Below, in pieces: positions 1 to 8,013 of a stretch of DNA of 64,000 nucleotides (position 1 is its first letter; every line of letters starts with the position of its first letter). This DNA is from Mesorhizobium hawassense (GTDB lineage Bacteria > Pseudomonadota > Alphaproteobacteria > Rhizobiales > Rhizobiaceae): contig NZ_QMBP01000003.1 of NCBI RefSeq assembly GCF_003289945.1, forward strand, positions 186,001-250,000, in the 5' to 3' direction. The notes below the pieces were generated by a model. That model worked only from the letters and a program-made list of their open reading frames with translations. It was not told the origin of the DNA and made no database searches. The position numbers were made by a program, and so were the translations under genes.

Positions 1-43
1 CAAGCCACTCGCCATCGATCAGGTTCTTACGCAGCACGGTCAT
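1..43 (-). CDS. N-terminus of an aldehyde dehydrogenase-like protein (partial)
   Basis: Only the first 14 codons are inside the window; the gene continues leftwards. The reverse-strand peptide MTVLRKNLIDGEWL ends in the N-L-I-D-G-E-W signature common at the start of NAD(P)-dependent aldehyde dehydrogenases of the succinate- or ketoglutarate-semialdehyde type. An AAGGAAAC Shine-Dalgarno-like run sits just upstream of the ATG at 43. A pair of GntR-type palindromes (88-98 and 111-121) lies in the putative promoter, so expression is probably controlled by the same regulator as the sugar-transport operon on the right. The family assignment rests on a very short stretch. Confidence 0.5.
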   Translation of the reverse strand, partial: MTVLRKNLIDGEWL

Positions 44-87
44 CTTGTTTCCTTGAGTTTGGTCGCGGCAGCCGTCGGCCGGGTCAA

Positions 88-121
88 TTGTCAGACAAAT
101 GATATAGTCATTGTCCGACAG
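88..121. promoter_or_regulatory. Paired GntR-type operator upstream of the aldehyde dehydrogenase
   Basis: TTGTCAGACAA (88-98) is a perfect TTGTC-N-GACAA palindrome. TTGTCCGACAG (111-121) is a near copy whose centre is 23 bp away. Both fit the TNGTNNNACNA shape typical of FCD-subfamily GntR operators, although the second ends in G. They lie 45-78 bp upstream of the start at 43, where a repressor would overlap the promoter. A related site is at 7095-7105 in front of the GntR gene. Confidence 0.6.
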
Positions 122-160
122 GAGGTCTACCCGCGATCTTAAACCTAGAGCCGGCTGCCG

Positions 161-646
161 TCAGGTAGAGAACGACCAGAACAGGCAGGCAAGCGTGACC
201 GCGCCGAAGATGACGAAGAACAGGCTTCTGAGCAGGACGTTGCGGCGAAGCTCGTTCATGGTGAGATGCGCCGCGACGATCGCCGCGACGAACAAGAAAC
301 GCCAGTTGAAGAGCGCCCAAAGCACCTCATGCTGGCCGAAGGCCCATCTGGCAAGCAGCGAGCCGACAATCGTCGCGAAGAGCATGATCGTCGCCCAGAA
401 GATCGCGTCGGCGGCATGGGTCAGCACGACGCCGGCGGCGCGGATGGGCAGGATCATAATCAGCATGGCGCCGAAAAAGTAGACGGCGGCGATGGCCAGG
501 AAGGAGCCGGCATCCGCGATGCCGTCGAGACGCTTGACGCCATACGCGCCATAGGGATAGCCGTGCCTCGCCACGGCCAAGGACAGCGCCATCAGCAAGC
601 CGCCCAAAACCGTGACCAGTGCGAATGTGCCGAGAGCCTTGCTCAT
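161..646 (-). CDS. Small integral membrane protein of unknown function
   Basis: A protein of 161 aa with about four to five hydrophobic segments: residues 5-25, 45-68, 72-100, 113-128 and 140-158. It shows no recognisable catalytic motif and I do not recognise the family. It begins 68 bp after the stop of the ABC ATPase on the same strand, so it may be the last gene of the GntR/PLP-lyase/ABC operon, or it may be separately transcribed. An accessory membrane function for that sugar system is possible but unsupported by motif evidence. The start ATG at 646 is preceded by GACAGGAAACGGC, a reasonable ribosome binding site. Confidence 0.6.
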   Translation of the reverse strand: MSKALGTFALVTVLGGLLMALSLAVARHGYPYGAYGVKRLDGIADAGSFLAIAAVYFFGAMLIMILPIRAAGVVLTHAADAIFWATIMLFATIVGSLLARWAFGQHEVLWALFNWRFLFVAAIVAAHLTMNELRRNVLLRSLFFVIFGAVTLACLFWSFST

Positions 647-714
647 GCCGTTTCCTGTCGAGACGAATCAACAGGAACGATTTTAGCCTACGGTCGTCCG
701 ACCTGCATCGAGGT

Positions 715-1782
715 CTAGCCGATCCTGTTACCGCTCTTCGGATCGAACAGATGCAGCGCCGCCGGATCGGCGGCAAGGCGGATGGCGTCACCCGGCTTCA
801 CGTTGCTGCGGCCCATGACGAAGACGCAGATCTGCTGGTTGGCCAGCCTGACATAGAACTGCGTCGAGAGACCAAGCGGCTCGACCACCTCGACCTCGGC
901 TTTCAGCGACCCGTCATCGACCAACTTGATGTGCTCCGGCCGTAGTCCGATGGTCAGGTCATCTCCGTCGCTCAGCGGCAGGCCATCCGGCAGCCGCAGC
1001 TTCTGACCATCGGCGAGCACGGCGTCCACCTTGCCGCCCTTGGCGACTTTTGCCGGCAAGAAATTCATCCCCGGCGAGCCGATGAAGCCGGCAACGAAAG
1101 TGTTGGCCGGCCGATCGTAGAGCTTGAGCGGATGGCCGACCTGCTGCACATAACCGTCATGCATGACGACGATGCGGTCGGCCATGGTCATGGCCTCGAC
1201 CTGATCGTGCGTGACATAGACCGACGTCGTCTTGAGCTGCTGATGCAGCGCCTTGATCTCGGCGCGCATATGCACGCGCAGCTTGGCGTCAAGGTTCGAC
1301 AGCGGCTCGTCGAACAGGAACACCCTCGGGTCGCGTACGATGGCGCGCCCCATGGCGACGCGCTGGCGCTGGCCGCCGGAAAGCTGGCGCGGCAGACGGC
1401 CGAGGAAGTTGTCGAGGCCGAGACGCTTGGCCGCCGCACCCACCCTGCCGTCGATCGTCGTCTTCTCGGCCTTCTTCAGCATCAGGCTGAAGCCCATGTT
1501 GGAGGAGACATCCATATGCGGGTAGAGCGCGTAGGACTGGAACACCATGGCGATGTCGCGGTCCTTGGGCGCGACGTCGTTGACCAGGCGCTCGCCGATA
1601 TGGATCTGGCCACCAGTGACCTCTTCGAGGCCGGCAATCATGCGTAAGAGCGTGGACTTGCCGCAGCCGGACGGGCCGACCAGAACGACGAACTCGCCAT
1701 CGGCGATTTCGAGATCGACGCCGTGCAGGATGCGCAGCGCGCCGTAATCCTTCTCGACGTTTTGCAGCGTGACGGAAGCCAT
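715..1782 (-). CDS. Sugar ABC transporter ATP-binding protein (UgpC/MalK type)
   Basis: A 355-aa ATPase of the CUT1 carbohydrate importer family. It carries Walker A GPSGCGKST at about 36-44, a Q-loop VFQSYALYPHM near 79, the LSGGQRQR signature at about 133-140, Walker B VFLFDEP at about 153-159 and a C-terminal TOBE/MalK regulatory region from about 240. The gene lies 3 bp after the second permease, closing a binding protein-permease-permease-ATPase set. ATPases of this kind energise the paired membrane permeases and are often shared between transporters. The CUT1 system at 10776-13866 has no adjacent ATPase and could borrow this one. The substrate cannot be read from the ATPase itself. Confidence 0.95.
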   Translation of the reverse strand: MASVTLQNVEKDYGALRILHGVDLEIADGEFVVLVGPSGCGKSTLLRMIAGLEEVTGGQIHIGERLVNDVAPKDRDIAMVFQSYALYPHMDVSSNMGFSLMLKKAEKTTIDGRVGAAAKRLGLDNFLGRLPRQLSGGQRQRVAMGRAIVRDPRVFLFDEPLSNLDAKLRVHMRAEIKALHQQLKTTSVYVTHDQVEAMTMADRIVVMHDGYVQQVGHPLKLYDRPANTFVAGFIGSPGMNFLPAKVAKGGKVDAVLADGQKLRLPDGLPLSDGDDLTIGLRPEHIKLVDDGSLKAEVEVVEPLGLSTQFYVRLANQQICVFVMGRSNVKPGDAIRLAADPAALHLFDPKSGNRIG

Positions 1783-1785
1783 CTT

Positions 1786-2634
1786 TTATCCTTTGACCGC
1801 GCCGGCGGTGAGGCCGGTGACGAGATAGCGTTGCAGGAAGGCGAAGAAGACGCAGACCGGGATCAGCGCCAGGATGGAGGCGGCCATCATCTGCCCCCAG
1901 TCGACGGCGAATTTGCCGATGAAGGTGAGTAGGCCGACGGCGAAGGTCTTCTGCTCGTCGCTGGAGATCAGCATCAGCGCGAACAGCAATTCGCTCCAGG
2001 CGGCGGTGAAGACGAAGCCGAGCGTGGCGCCCATGCCGGGCAGAGTGAGCGGCACGATGACCCTGCGCATCGCTTGCGTGCGCGTGCAGCCGTCGATCAT
2101 GGCCGCCTCCTCCAGGTCCTTCGGGATGCCGTCGAAGAAGGACTGCATCAGGAAAGTGGCGAAGGCGGTGTTGAAGGCCGTGTAGATTATGATCAGCCCG
2201 ATCAGGCTATTGGTCAGGCCGAGATCGCCCATGATCCGGTAGATCGGCGGGATGACCATGACGAGCGGAAAGGTCTGGGTGAGCAGCAACAGGATCGCCA
2301 GCGTCGCCTTGCCGCGGAAGGTGAAGCGCGACATGGCGTAGCCGGCGAGCGTGGCGAGGACCGTCACCAGGGCCGCCGTCGACACCGAGACGATGACGCT
2401 GTTCAGGAAATAGCGCGGAAAGTCGGAGGCTTCGAGCACGGTGTCGAAGTTCTTCAGCGTCGTCTCCGACGGCCAGAAGGTGATGCCTTCGGAATAAAGC
2501 AGGCGCTCGGGCGTTACCGAGATCTTCAATGTCCAGAAGATCGGGAACAGCGCGAAGATCATATAGGCGGCGATTGCCGAGTAGAGCCCGATGCCGCCGA
2601 CAATGCGTGAGGAGGTGGAGCGACCGGCGATCAT
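1786..2634 (-). CDS. Sugar ABC transporter permease (MalG type)
   Basis: A 282-aa inner-membrane permease with six predicted transmembrane helices and the EAA loop (E-E-A-A-M-I-D-G-C) characteristic of binding-protein-dependent permeases. It ends with the typical AVKG tail. I chose the ATG at 2634, giving an N-terminus MIAGRSTSS, because it overlaps the stop of the upstream permease by one base (translational coupling). A longer reading of the frame would run through the upstream gene. It pairs with the MalF-type protein at 2634-3557. Confidence 0.93.
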   Translation of the reverse strand: MIAGRSTSSRIVGGIGLYSAIAAYMIFALFPIFWTLKISVTPERLLYSEGITFWPSETTLKNFDTVLEASDFPRYFLNSVIVSVSTAALVTVLATLAGYAMSRFTFRGKATLAILLLLTQTFPLVMVIPPIYRIMGDLGLTNSLIGLIIIYTAFNTAFATFLMQSFFDGIPKDLEEAAMIDGCTRTQAMRRVIVPLTLPGMGATLGFVFTAAWSELLFALMLISSDEQKTFAVGLLTFIGKFAVDWGQMMAASILALIPVCVFFAFLQRYLVTGLTAGAVKG

Positions 2635-3557
2635 CAGACGTGCCTCACCAGCGTGCGGCGGATGGCGATCAGTCCGATGGCATAGGCAATGAGCAGCACA
2701 AGGAGCAGCACCGCGACGGCCGAGGCATAACCCTTGTCGAGCGACTTGAAGGCGCTGACATAGATGTAGACCGGCACCGTGCTGGTGGAGCCCGCAGGCC
2801 CACCTTCGGTCATGACGAAGATCAGGTCGGCGAAGGTGGCGATCCAGATGGTGCGCAGCATGACGGTGATGACGATGGTCGGCGCCAGAAACGGCAGCGT
2901 CACCTTGGTGAAGCGCTGCCATGGCGAGGCGCCGTCGATGGCCGCGGCCTCATGCAGCTCGGACGGGATCGACTTCAGCGCGGCGAGCAGCGTGATGGCG
3001 AAGAAAGGGATGCCGAACCAGATGTTGGCGACGATCGGCCCCCACATGGCGGTGGCCGGATCGGAGAGCACATTGGTCGGTTCGGCCTTCAAGCCCAGCG
3101 CGAAGAGCCAGTGCGGCAGCGGTCCGATGATCGGGTTGAACAGCCAGGCCCAAGTGAGACCGGAGAGGAAGGATGGCACGGCCCAGGGCAGAAACACTAC
3201 GGCCTGCACGACCTTGCGGCCGTGGAAGGGCTTGTCGAGGAGCAGCGCCAGGCCCAGCCCAAGGAAGAACTGGAAGAACAGGCTGGCCACCGTCCACCAC
3301 AGCGTGTTGACCAGCGCCTGGCCGAGCACCTGGTCGGAGAACATCGCCTGGTATTGGGCAAGGCCGACATATTGCGACTTGAAGGCCGAGAATTTGCGAA
3401 AGGAATAGCTGATGCCGATGACCAGCGGCACCAACAGCACCAGGACCAGAAGCACGATAGCCGGCGAAAGATAGAGCCATGGCTCGATCGCGGCCTTGCT
3501 CAGCCGCCTCTTTTGCGGCCGGGCGGCGGATCGGATTTCGGACACTGCGTAGGTCAT
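2634..3557 (-). CDS. Sugar ABC transporter permease (MalF/UgpA type)
   Basis: A 307-aa permease with a cytoplasmic N-terminus, a first membrane helix near residues 28-50, and the EAA motif (H-E-A-A-A-I-D-G-A) at about 203-211. This is the larger of the two CUT1 permeases of this operon and would form a heterodimer with the product of 1786-2634. It is separated from the binding protein gene upstream by 277 bp of palindromic repeat sequence. Such an insert could lower permease expression relative to the binding protein. Confidence 0.93.
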   Translation of the reverse strand: MTYAVSEIRSAARPQKRRLSKAAIEPWLYLSPAIVLLVLVLLVPLVIGISYSFRKFSAFKSQYVGLAQYQAMFSDQVLGQALVNTLWWTVASLFFQFFLGLGLALLLDKPFHGRKVVQAVVFLPWAVPSFLSGLTWAWLFNPIIGPLPHWLFALGLKAEPTNVLSDPATAMWGPIVANIWFGIPFFAITLLAALKSIPSELHEAAAIDGASPWQRFTKVTLPFLAPTIVITVMLRTIWIATFADLIFVMTEGGPAGSTSTVPVYIYVSAFKSLDKGYASAVAVLLLVLLIAYAIGLIAIRRTLVRHV

Positions 3558-3599
3558 ACGGTGCTCGCGTTGAAAGATGGGGGCGGCGTGGCAGCAGCG

Positions 3600-3823
3600 T
3601 CCTTCTCCCCATTCACGGGGAGAAGATGCCGGTTCACCCTCCGTAGCTGCAGCGCAGCTGCTGCGGAGGAGGGCAGGCAGATGAGGGGCGGCGCTGGCTT
3701 ACGAAATGCTGGCGCTGCCCCTCATCCGGGCATTTCTGTACATGTCGTTATCCCAAAACCGCTTCGCACTTTTGGGCGACATGCATCGCGTGACACCTTC
3801 TCCCCGTGAAACGGGGAGAAGGA
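3600..3823. repeat. Composite palindromic intergenic repeat (rhizobial type)
   Basis: The gap between the binding-protein and permease genes is a mosaic of inverted repeats. CTTCTCCCC (3602-3610) pairs with GGGGAGAAG (3617-3625). ATGAGGGGC (3681-3689) pairs with GCCCCTCAT (3717-3725). CATGTCG (3741-3747) and CCCAAAA (3752-3758) pair with TTTTGGG (3770-3776) and CGACATG (3777-3783). CCTTCTCCCCGT (3796-3807) pairs with ACGGGGAGAAGG (3811-3822), a perfect 12-bp stem with a 3-base loop. It would fold strongly in the operon mRNA and may attenuate or stabilise the message. Confidence 0.8.
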
Positions 3824-3834
3824 AAAGCCTGCGC

Positions 3835-5112
3835 TTACTTCTTGTTCTTAGCCAGCCAGGCCTGCTGCTCTTTCGTCAGGAACGCCGCCCATTCGTCGGC
3901 GACCTGCTTGGCCGGCTTCTGGCCGAGCAGGACTTCCTGGAAGTTCTTGATCGCCACCTGGTCGACGAAGTTGCCGAGGTTTTCCAGATGCGTCGGCGGC
4001 GTCACCATTTCATATTTGGAGCTGTCGCTGAGCTCGGTGAACCAGCCCTTGAACTGCTCGGTCTTGAAGTGGGCGTCCTGGTCGGCGCCGTTGTGGATCG
4101 GCACGACACCGACTTCCTTGGCCCATTCCAGATTGTCCTTGGGCGAAAGCAGCGTCGCCATCAGCTTCCAGGCCTCGTCCTTGTGCTGGGAATTGGCGAA
4201 CATCGCCCAGCCGGCATAACCCAGCGTCGGATAGGATTTGCCGCTCGGGCCGACGGGCAGCGGCGCGACTGCAAAGTCGTCGGCGCTCATCTTGTCGGCG
4301 ATGCCGAGCAGCGCGTCCGGATCCTGGTTGAGCATGGCGCAGGTGCCGGAATAGAAGCCCGTCACCGTTTCGTTGAAGCCCCAGCTCACGGCATCCTTCG
4401 GCGCCAGACCGTTCTTGTACATGTCGGCCAGCATCTGCAGGCCTTTCACCGAGCCCTCGTCATTGATGGTCGAGGTGCCGTCGTCGTTGAAGTAACCACC
4501 CTTGCCGGCGGCGATGTTCATGAACATGTGCATGCCGTTGAAGGCGCCGGGGCCGCCGCGCAGGCAGTAGCCGTATTTGCCGGGAATGGCCGAGATCTTC
4601 TTGGAATCCGCGACAAACTCGTCGAGCGTCGCGGGCGGGCCGTCGAGGCCGGCCTCCTTGAACAGCTTCTTGTTCCAGAACAGCGCGTTCACATAGTAGC
4701 CGTAGGGGATCATGAACTGGGTGTTGTTGACGGTCGAGCCGAACTGCTTGGCGCGATCGCCGAGGGTCTTGGCGTCGTCCCACTTGGCCATATACGGGCC
4801 GAGATCCTCGAGCTGGGCATTGTTGGCGTAAAGGCCCATCCAGCGTTCCGGCATCTCGACGACATCGGGCGTGTCGCCGGCCTGCACCATGGTGAGGAAT
4901 TTTTCGAAGGCCTGGCCCCAGGGCAGCGAGACCACCTCCACCTTGATGCCGGGGTTGGAGCTCTCGAACTCGGCGATCTGCTTCTTCAGGAATTCGGTGC
5001 GCGGCGGGCTCGTGATGACCTCGACCAGCTTGATGGTGGTGTCGGCCAGCGCGCCGCTGGCGGAAATCGCCAGGCCGGCCACGGCGGCAAGCATGAAGGT
5101 CAGTCTTTTCAT
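3835..5112 (-). CDS. Extracellular sugar-binding protein (family 1 SBP)
   Basis: A periplasmic solute-binding protein of 425 aa for the CUT1 transporter encoded downstream. The N-terminus MKRLTFMLAAVAGLAISASG-ALA is a classic Sec signal peptide with an A-L-A cleavage site. The mature protein has the family pattern, including I-A-E-F-E-S-S-N-P-G-I-K-V near residue 50. I prefer the ATG at 5112 over an upstream ATG at 5127, because a GGGAG ribosome binding site is correctly spaced for 5112. The tail is lysine-rich. Its 26-bp distance from the PLP-enzyme gene supports one operon. The ligand is unknown. Confidence 0.92.
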   Translation of the reverse strand: MKRLTFMLAAVAGLAISASGALADTTIKLVEVITSPPRTEFLKKQIAEFESSNPGIKVEVVSLPWGQAFEKFLTMVQAGDTPDVVEMPERWMGLYANNAQLEDLGPYMAKWDDAKTLGDRAKQFGSTVNNTQFMIPYGYYVNALFWNKKLFKEAGLDGPPATLDEFVADSKKISAIPGKYGYCLRGGPGAFNGMHMFMNIAAGKGGYFNDDGTSTINDEGSVKGLQMLADMYKNGLAPKDAVSWGFNETVTGFYSGTCAMLNQDPDALLGIADKMSADDFAVAPLPVGPSGKSYPTLGYAGWAMFANSQHKDEAWKLMATLLSPKDNLEWAKEVGVVPIHNGADQDAHFKTEQFKGWFTELSDSSKYEMVTPPTHLENLGNFVDQVAIKNFQEVLLGQKPAKQVADEWAAFLTKEQQAWLAKNKK

Positions 5113-5138
5113 CTTCAGGACTCCCATTTTCGATCCAT

Positions 5139-6341
5139 TTATTTTTTTGACTTGTCGAAGGCTTGGGCGATGTCGGCCCAGAGATCCTCGACATTTTCCA
5201 ATCCGACATTGAAGCGGATGGTTCGGGGGCTGACGCCGAAGCGCGCCATCGAATTGATGCCCGGCGTCTGCTCGAGCGAGGCCTTTGCCGGCACGACCAG
5301 GCTTTCATGGCCGCCCCAGCTGACACCTATGCGGAACAGCTTCAGCGCATCGACGAAGGCCGGGATGTCGACATCCTCGGTGACCTCGAAGGAGAACAGC
5401 CCGGCATAGCCGGCAAGCGTCTTCTTGCCGGGATGGTTGGAGTAAGCGGGGTGGTTGACGCGCTCGACCTTGCCATGCGCCTTCAGCCGCTCGGCAATGG
5501 TGAGTCCGCTCTTCATGTGGTGCGGGAGTCTCAGCGGCAGCGTGCGCAGGCCGCGCAGCAGCAGCCAGCCTTCGAAGGGCGACAGCTTGCCGCCGAGCTG
5601 GGAATAGGTCTGCTCGTTGATGTGCTTGATGTGGGCGGCCGAACCCGCGACCACGCCGGCGACGGTGTCGCTGTGGCCGCTCAGATATTTCGAAGCCGAA
5701 TGCAGCACCAGGTCGACGCCATGCGTGATCGGCTTCTGGAAGACGGGACTGGCCCAGGAATTGTCGATGGTGGTGACGATGCCCTGCTCTTTCGCCAGCC
5801 GCGTCAGATGCTCGAGGTCCTGCAGCTCGAACATCATCGAGGTCGGGCTTTCGAGGTAGAGCAGCTTGGCGCCGGGAATTGCAGCGGCAACCGCGTCGGG
5901 ATCGGAGCCGTCGACATAGTCGACCTTGATGTTGAGGCGCGGGAACAGCCGCTCGAACAGCCGGTAGGCGTCGCCGTAGCAGTTGCGCACGGCTACCATG
6001 CGCTCGCCGGCGCCGACGAAGGCGAGCACCGTGGCGCTGATTGCCGCCATGCCGCTGGAAAAGCCGCGTGCAGCCTCGGCGCCTTCGAGCGCCGCCACGC
6101 GCGCCTCGAACTCCATCACCGTCGGATTGTCGCCGCGCGAGTAGATCGGCTGCTTTCTTCTGCCGGCAAAGGTGTCGGCCATGTCGGCGTAGTTGGCGAA
6201 GGTGAACAACGACGTCTGGTAAATCGGCGGCACCACAGCGCCTCCCGGGAACGGATCGTCATGCGCCAGAAGCGTCGCCGCCTCGCCGAGATAGTCGCTG
6301 GCCAGCGAAGCCGGATCGAAAGTGTTGGGCTGCTCGTTCAT
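5139..6341 (-). CDS. PLP-dependent Cys/Met metabolism enzyme (cystathionine beta/gamma-lyase type)
   Basis: A 400-aa fold-type I PLP enzyme of the Cys/Met-metabolism family. The PLP lysine is in SASKYLSGHSD at about residue 216, the G-S-S-like phosphate-binding segment is FSSGMAAISA near residue 95, and the active-site pattern Y-x-R-G-D-N-P-T near residue 70 is present. Members catalyse beta- or gamma-elimination or replacement on sulfur amino acids. Here the gene sits between a GntR regulator (4-bp overlap) and a sugar ABC transporter. This suggests a specialised substrate, perhaps a sugar- or thio-conjugated amino acid, rather than housekeeping methionine metabolism; that is inference. Confidence 0.88.
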   Translation of the reverse strand: MNEQPNTFDPASLASDYLGEAATLLAHDDPFPGGAVVPPIYQTSLFTFANYADMADTFAGRRKQPIYSRGDNPTVMEFEARVAALEGAEAARGFSSGMAAISATVLAFVGAGERMVAVRNCYGDAYRLFERLFPRLNIKVDYVDGSDPDAVAAAIPGAKLLYLESPTSMMFELQDLEHLTRLAKEQGIVTTIDNSWASPVFQKPITHGVDLVLHSASKYLSGHSDTVAGVVAGSAAHIKHINEQTYSQLGGKLSPFEGWLLLRGLRTLPLRLPHHMKSGLTIAERLKAHGKVERVNHPAYSNHPGKKTLAGYAGLFSFEVTEDVDIPAFVDALKLFRIGVSWGGHESLVVPAKASLEQTPGINSMARFGVSPRTIRFNVGLENVEDLWADIAQAFDKSKK

Positions 6342-7069
6342 CTGCGGTCCGAAAGTTTGAGGTTGGCGGCACCGCGCTTCAGATCGTCCTCGACGGTGGC
6401 GATGAGCTTCAGCGCCTCGCGCCTAGCGCCGTCGGGGTCACGCGCGGCGATGCAATTGAAGATGGTGCGGTGGTAGGGGAAGCTGGCATGACCGAAATCG
6501 CGCACGCCGAGCGGATGTTCCCAGAAGCGGTGAAACATCTCGTACATGGCGGCGATGATCTGTTCGAACAGCGGATTTCCCGAGGCGCGGAAGATCGCCT
6601 GGTGGAATTCCCAATCCTCGTCCGAGGACATGCCGGCGCGGGTCTGGAAGGCCTCTTCCATGAGGTCGAGCTTGCGCTCGATCTCGGCGAGCTCGACCTT
6701 GCCGGCACGAATGGCGCAAAGTGCCGCCGCCTCCGCCTCCAGCGCGCGACGGATCTCCAGCGTGGACATCAGGCCGGCGAAATCATTGCCGCCGGCTAAT
6801 GTCAGCGGCATGTGCAGCATGTCTGGCGAGACGGCCGCCTTGAGATAGGTACCCGAGCCCTGGCGTCGTTCGACGAGGCCGAGGCCCTCCCAGCGGGTCA
6901 GCGCCTCGCGCACCGTGTTGCGGCTGACCTTGAGGCGTTCGGCGAGAATGCGCTCGGTCGGCAGCTTTTCGCCGGGGCCCAGAGCCTCCTGCCGCACGAA
7001 CCCCGCCAACGCCTTCAGCACCGCGTCATCGCGGGCCGTCGTCTGGATGGGGGGCAGGAAATCGGTCAC
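6338..7069 (-). CDS. GntR-family transcriptional regulator (FCD/FadR subfamily)
   Basis: A 243-aa regulator with an N-terminal winged helix (residues about 15-85, including RLKVSRNTVREALTRWEGLG) and an all-helical FCD effector domain with conserved histidines and aspartate that would bind metal or a carboxylate ligand. The start is a GTG at 7069. The gene overlaps the PLP-enzyme gene by 4 bp (ATGA). A GntR-shaped palindrome lies 26 bp upstream at 7095-7105, consistent with autoregulation. Related palindromes at 88-121 suggest control of the aldehyde dehydrogenase at the far end of the cluster. Confidence 0.92.
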   Translation of the reverse strand: MTDFLPPIQTTARDDAVLKALAGFVRQEALGPGEKLPTERILAERLKVSRNTVREALTRWEGLGLVERRQGSGTYLKAAVSPDMLHMPLTLAGGNDFAGLMSTLEIRRALEAEAAALCAIRAGKVELAEIERKLDLMEEAFQTRAGMSSDEDWEFHQAIFRASGNPLFEQIIAAMYEMFHRFWEHPLGVRDFGHASFPYHRTIFNCIAARDPDGARREALKLIATVEDDLKRGAANLKLSDRR

Positions 7070-7094
7070 GCCGGCCGCGCCTAAAGTGGTTCAA

Positions 7095-7105
7095 TGGTCC
7101 AACCA
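7095..7105. promoter_or_regulatory. GntR-type operator upstream of the GntR operon
   Basis: TGGTCCAACCA has perfect TGGT/ACCA half-sites around a 3-base centre and fits the TNGTCNNACNA shape. The palindromes at 88-121 share that shape. It is positioned to repress the operon starting at 7069. Confidence 0.55.
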
Positions 7106-7190
7106 ATTTCTGCACAGGCGGAAAGATGAGTCAACAGTCGAAACGAAAGAAGTCGAGCGGCGCGATATCGGGCCGTTCGGTCCGATCCGG

Positions 7191-7898
7191 TCAGGCGCGG
7201 ATGCGTGCTGGCGGGGCCGCCGGGCGCTGTTGGCGCCAGCGAGCGAACATTTCCTCACGCACCCGCCTGGAGCCCGCGAGCCGCTCCTTCGCCTCCGCCA
7301 GCACGGCCGGCGAAGCCTCGGCGGGCGTGCCGGAGCGGAAGGGAGGCGCCGGCGCATATTCGAGCGAGAGCTGCACGATTTCCGCTTCCGCCTGGCCGAG
7401 CAGCCTTGCGACGAGCGCCAGGCCGAAATCGATCCCCGAAGTGACGCCGCCGGCGGTGATCAGCTTGCCGTCCTCGACGATCCGCGCATCGACAGGGATC
7501 GCACCGAACTCTTCAAGGAAATCATGCGCATACCAGTGCGTGGTGGCGCGCTTTCCCTTCAGCAATCCGGCCGCGCCAAGCACAAGGGCGCCGCTGCACA
7601 CGGACGTGATGTAGCGCGCCTGCGCCGCGCGCTCCCAGACGAAATCGAGAACCGCCTTGTCCTCCAGCAGCGCGTTGACGCCGCCGCCGCCCGGAATGCA
7701 CAGCACGTCGAGAGGCGGGCAGTCTTCGAAGGTCGCCGTCGGCGTAAGGGACAGGCGCGTCGACGACGTCACCTGATTGCGGTCCTTCCAGATCAGTTCC
7801 ACCTCGGCGCCCTTGACCGTTGCCATGACCTCATAAGGCCCGGTGAGGTCGAGCTGCTGGACGTTGGGGAAGACGAGAATGCCGAAACGAAGGGACAT
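7191..7898 (-). CDS. DJ-1/PfpI family protein (isonitrile hydratase-like)
   Basis: A 235-aa single-domain DJ-1/PfpI protein. The nucleophile elbow is Y-I-T-S-V-C-S-G-A at about residues 96-104, with the catalytic cysteine in V-C-S-G. An IPGGGGVNALL loop near residue 68 matches the family. I chose the ATG at 7898 because GGAG lies at good spacing and homologues begin with the strand ending in F-G-I-L-V-F-P. It resembles isonitrile hydratase and stand-alone GlxA-like domains; the reaction is not determined. It is divergent from a paralogue fused to an AraC domain, which is probably its regulator. Confidence 0.85.
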   Translation of the reverse strand: MSLRFGILVFPNVQQLDLTGPYEVMATVKGAEVELIWKDRNQVTSSTRLSLTPTATFEDCPPLDVLCIPGGGGVNALLEDKAVLDFVWERAAQARYITSVCSGALVLGAAGLLKGKRATTHWYAHDFLEEFGAIPVDARIVEDGKLITAGGVTSGIDFGLALVARLLGQAEAEIVQLSLEYAPAPPFRSGTPAEASPAVLAEAKERLAGSRRVREEMFARWRQQRPAAPPARIRA

Positions 7899-7912
7899 GG
7901 GAATCTCCGTGG

Positions 7913-7950
7913 GTTGACTGCTCGCAAGTTGACTTGGGGCAGTTGACTTG
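7913..7950. promoter_or_regulatory. Three direct GTTGACT repeats in a divergent promoter
   Basis: GTTGACT occurs at 7913-7919, 7928-7934 and 7942-7948. The last two copies extend to AGTTGACTTG, and CAAGT-TG-ACTTG (7925-7936) has symmetric half-sites. Tandem direct repeats with 14-15 bp spacing between divergent genes are typical AraC-family sites. The TTGAC core could also serve as a -35 element. Confidence 0.5.
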
Positions 7951-8013
7951 CGGCAATCTACGGCATCATGCTTTGGCACGATTGCCATTTACCCCTCGTT
8001 TCAGGCCAAACCC

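Noticed and set aside
3706-5409. A 567-aa plus-strand open frame
   Set aside because: It is opposite the binding-protein gene and the palindromic repeats; the composition is typical of a shadow of high-GC coding sequence.
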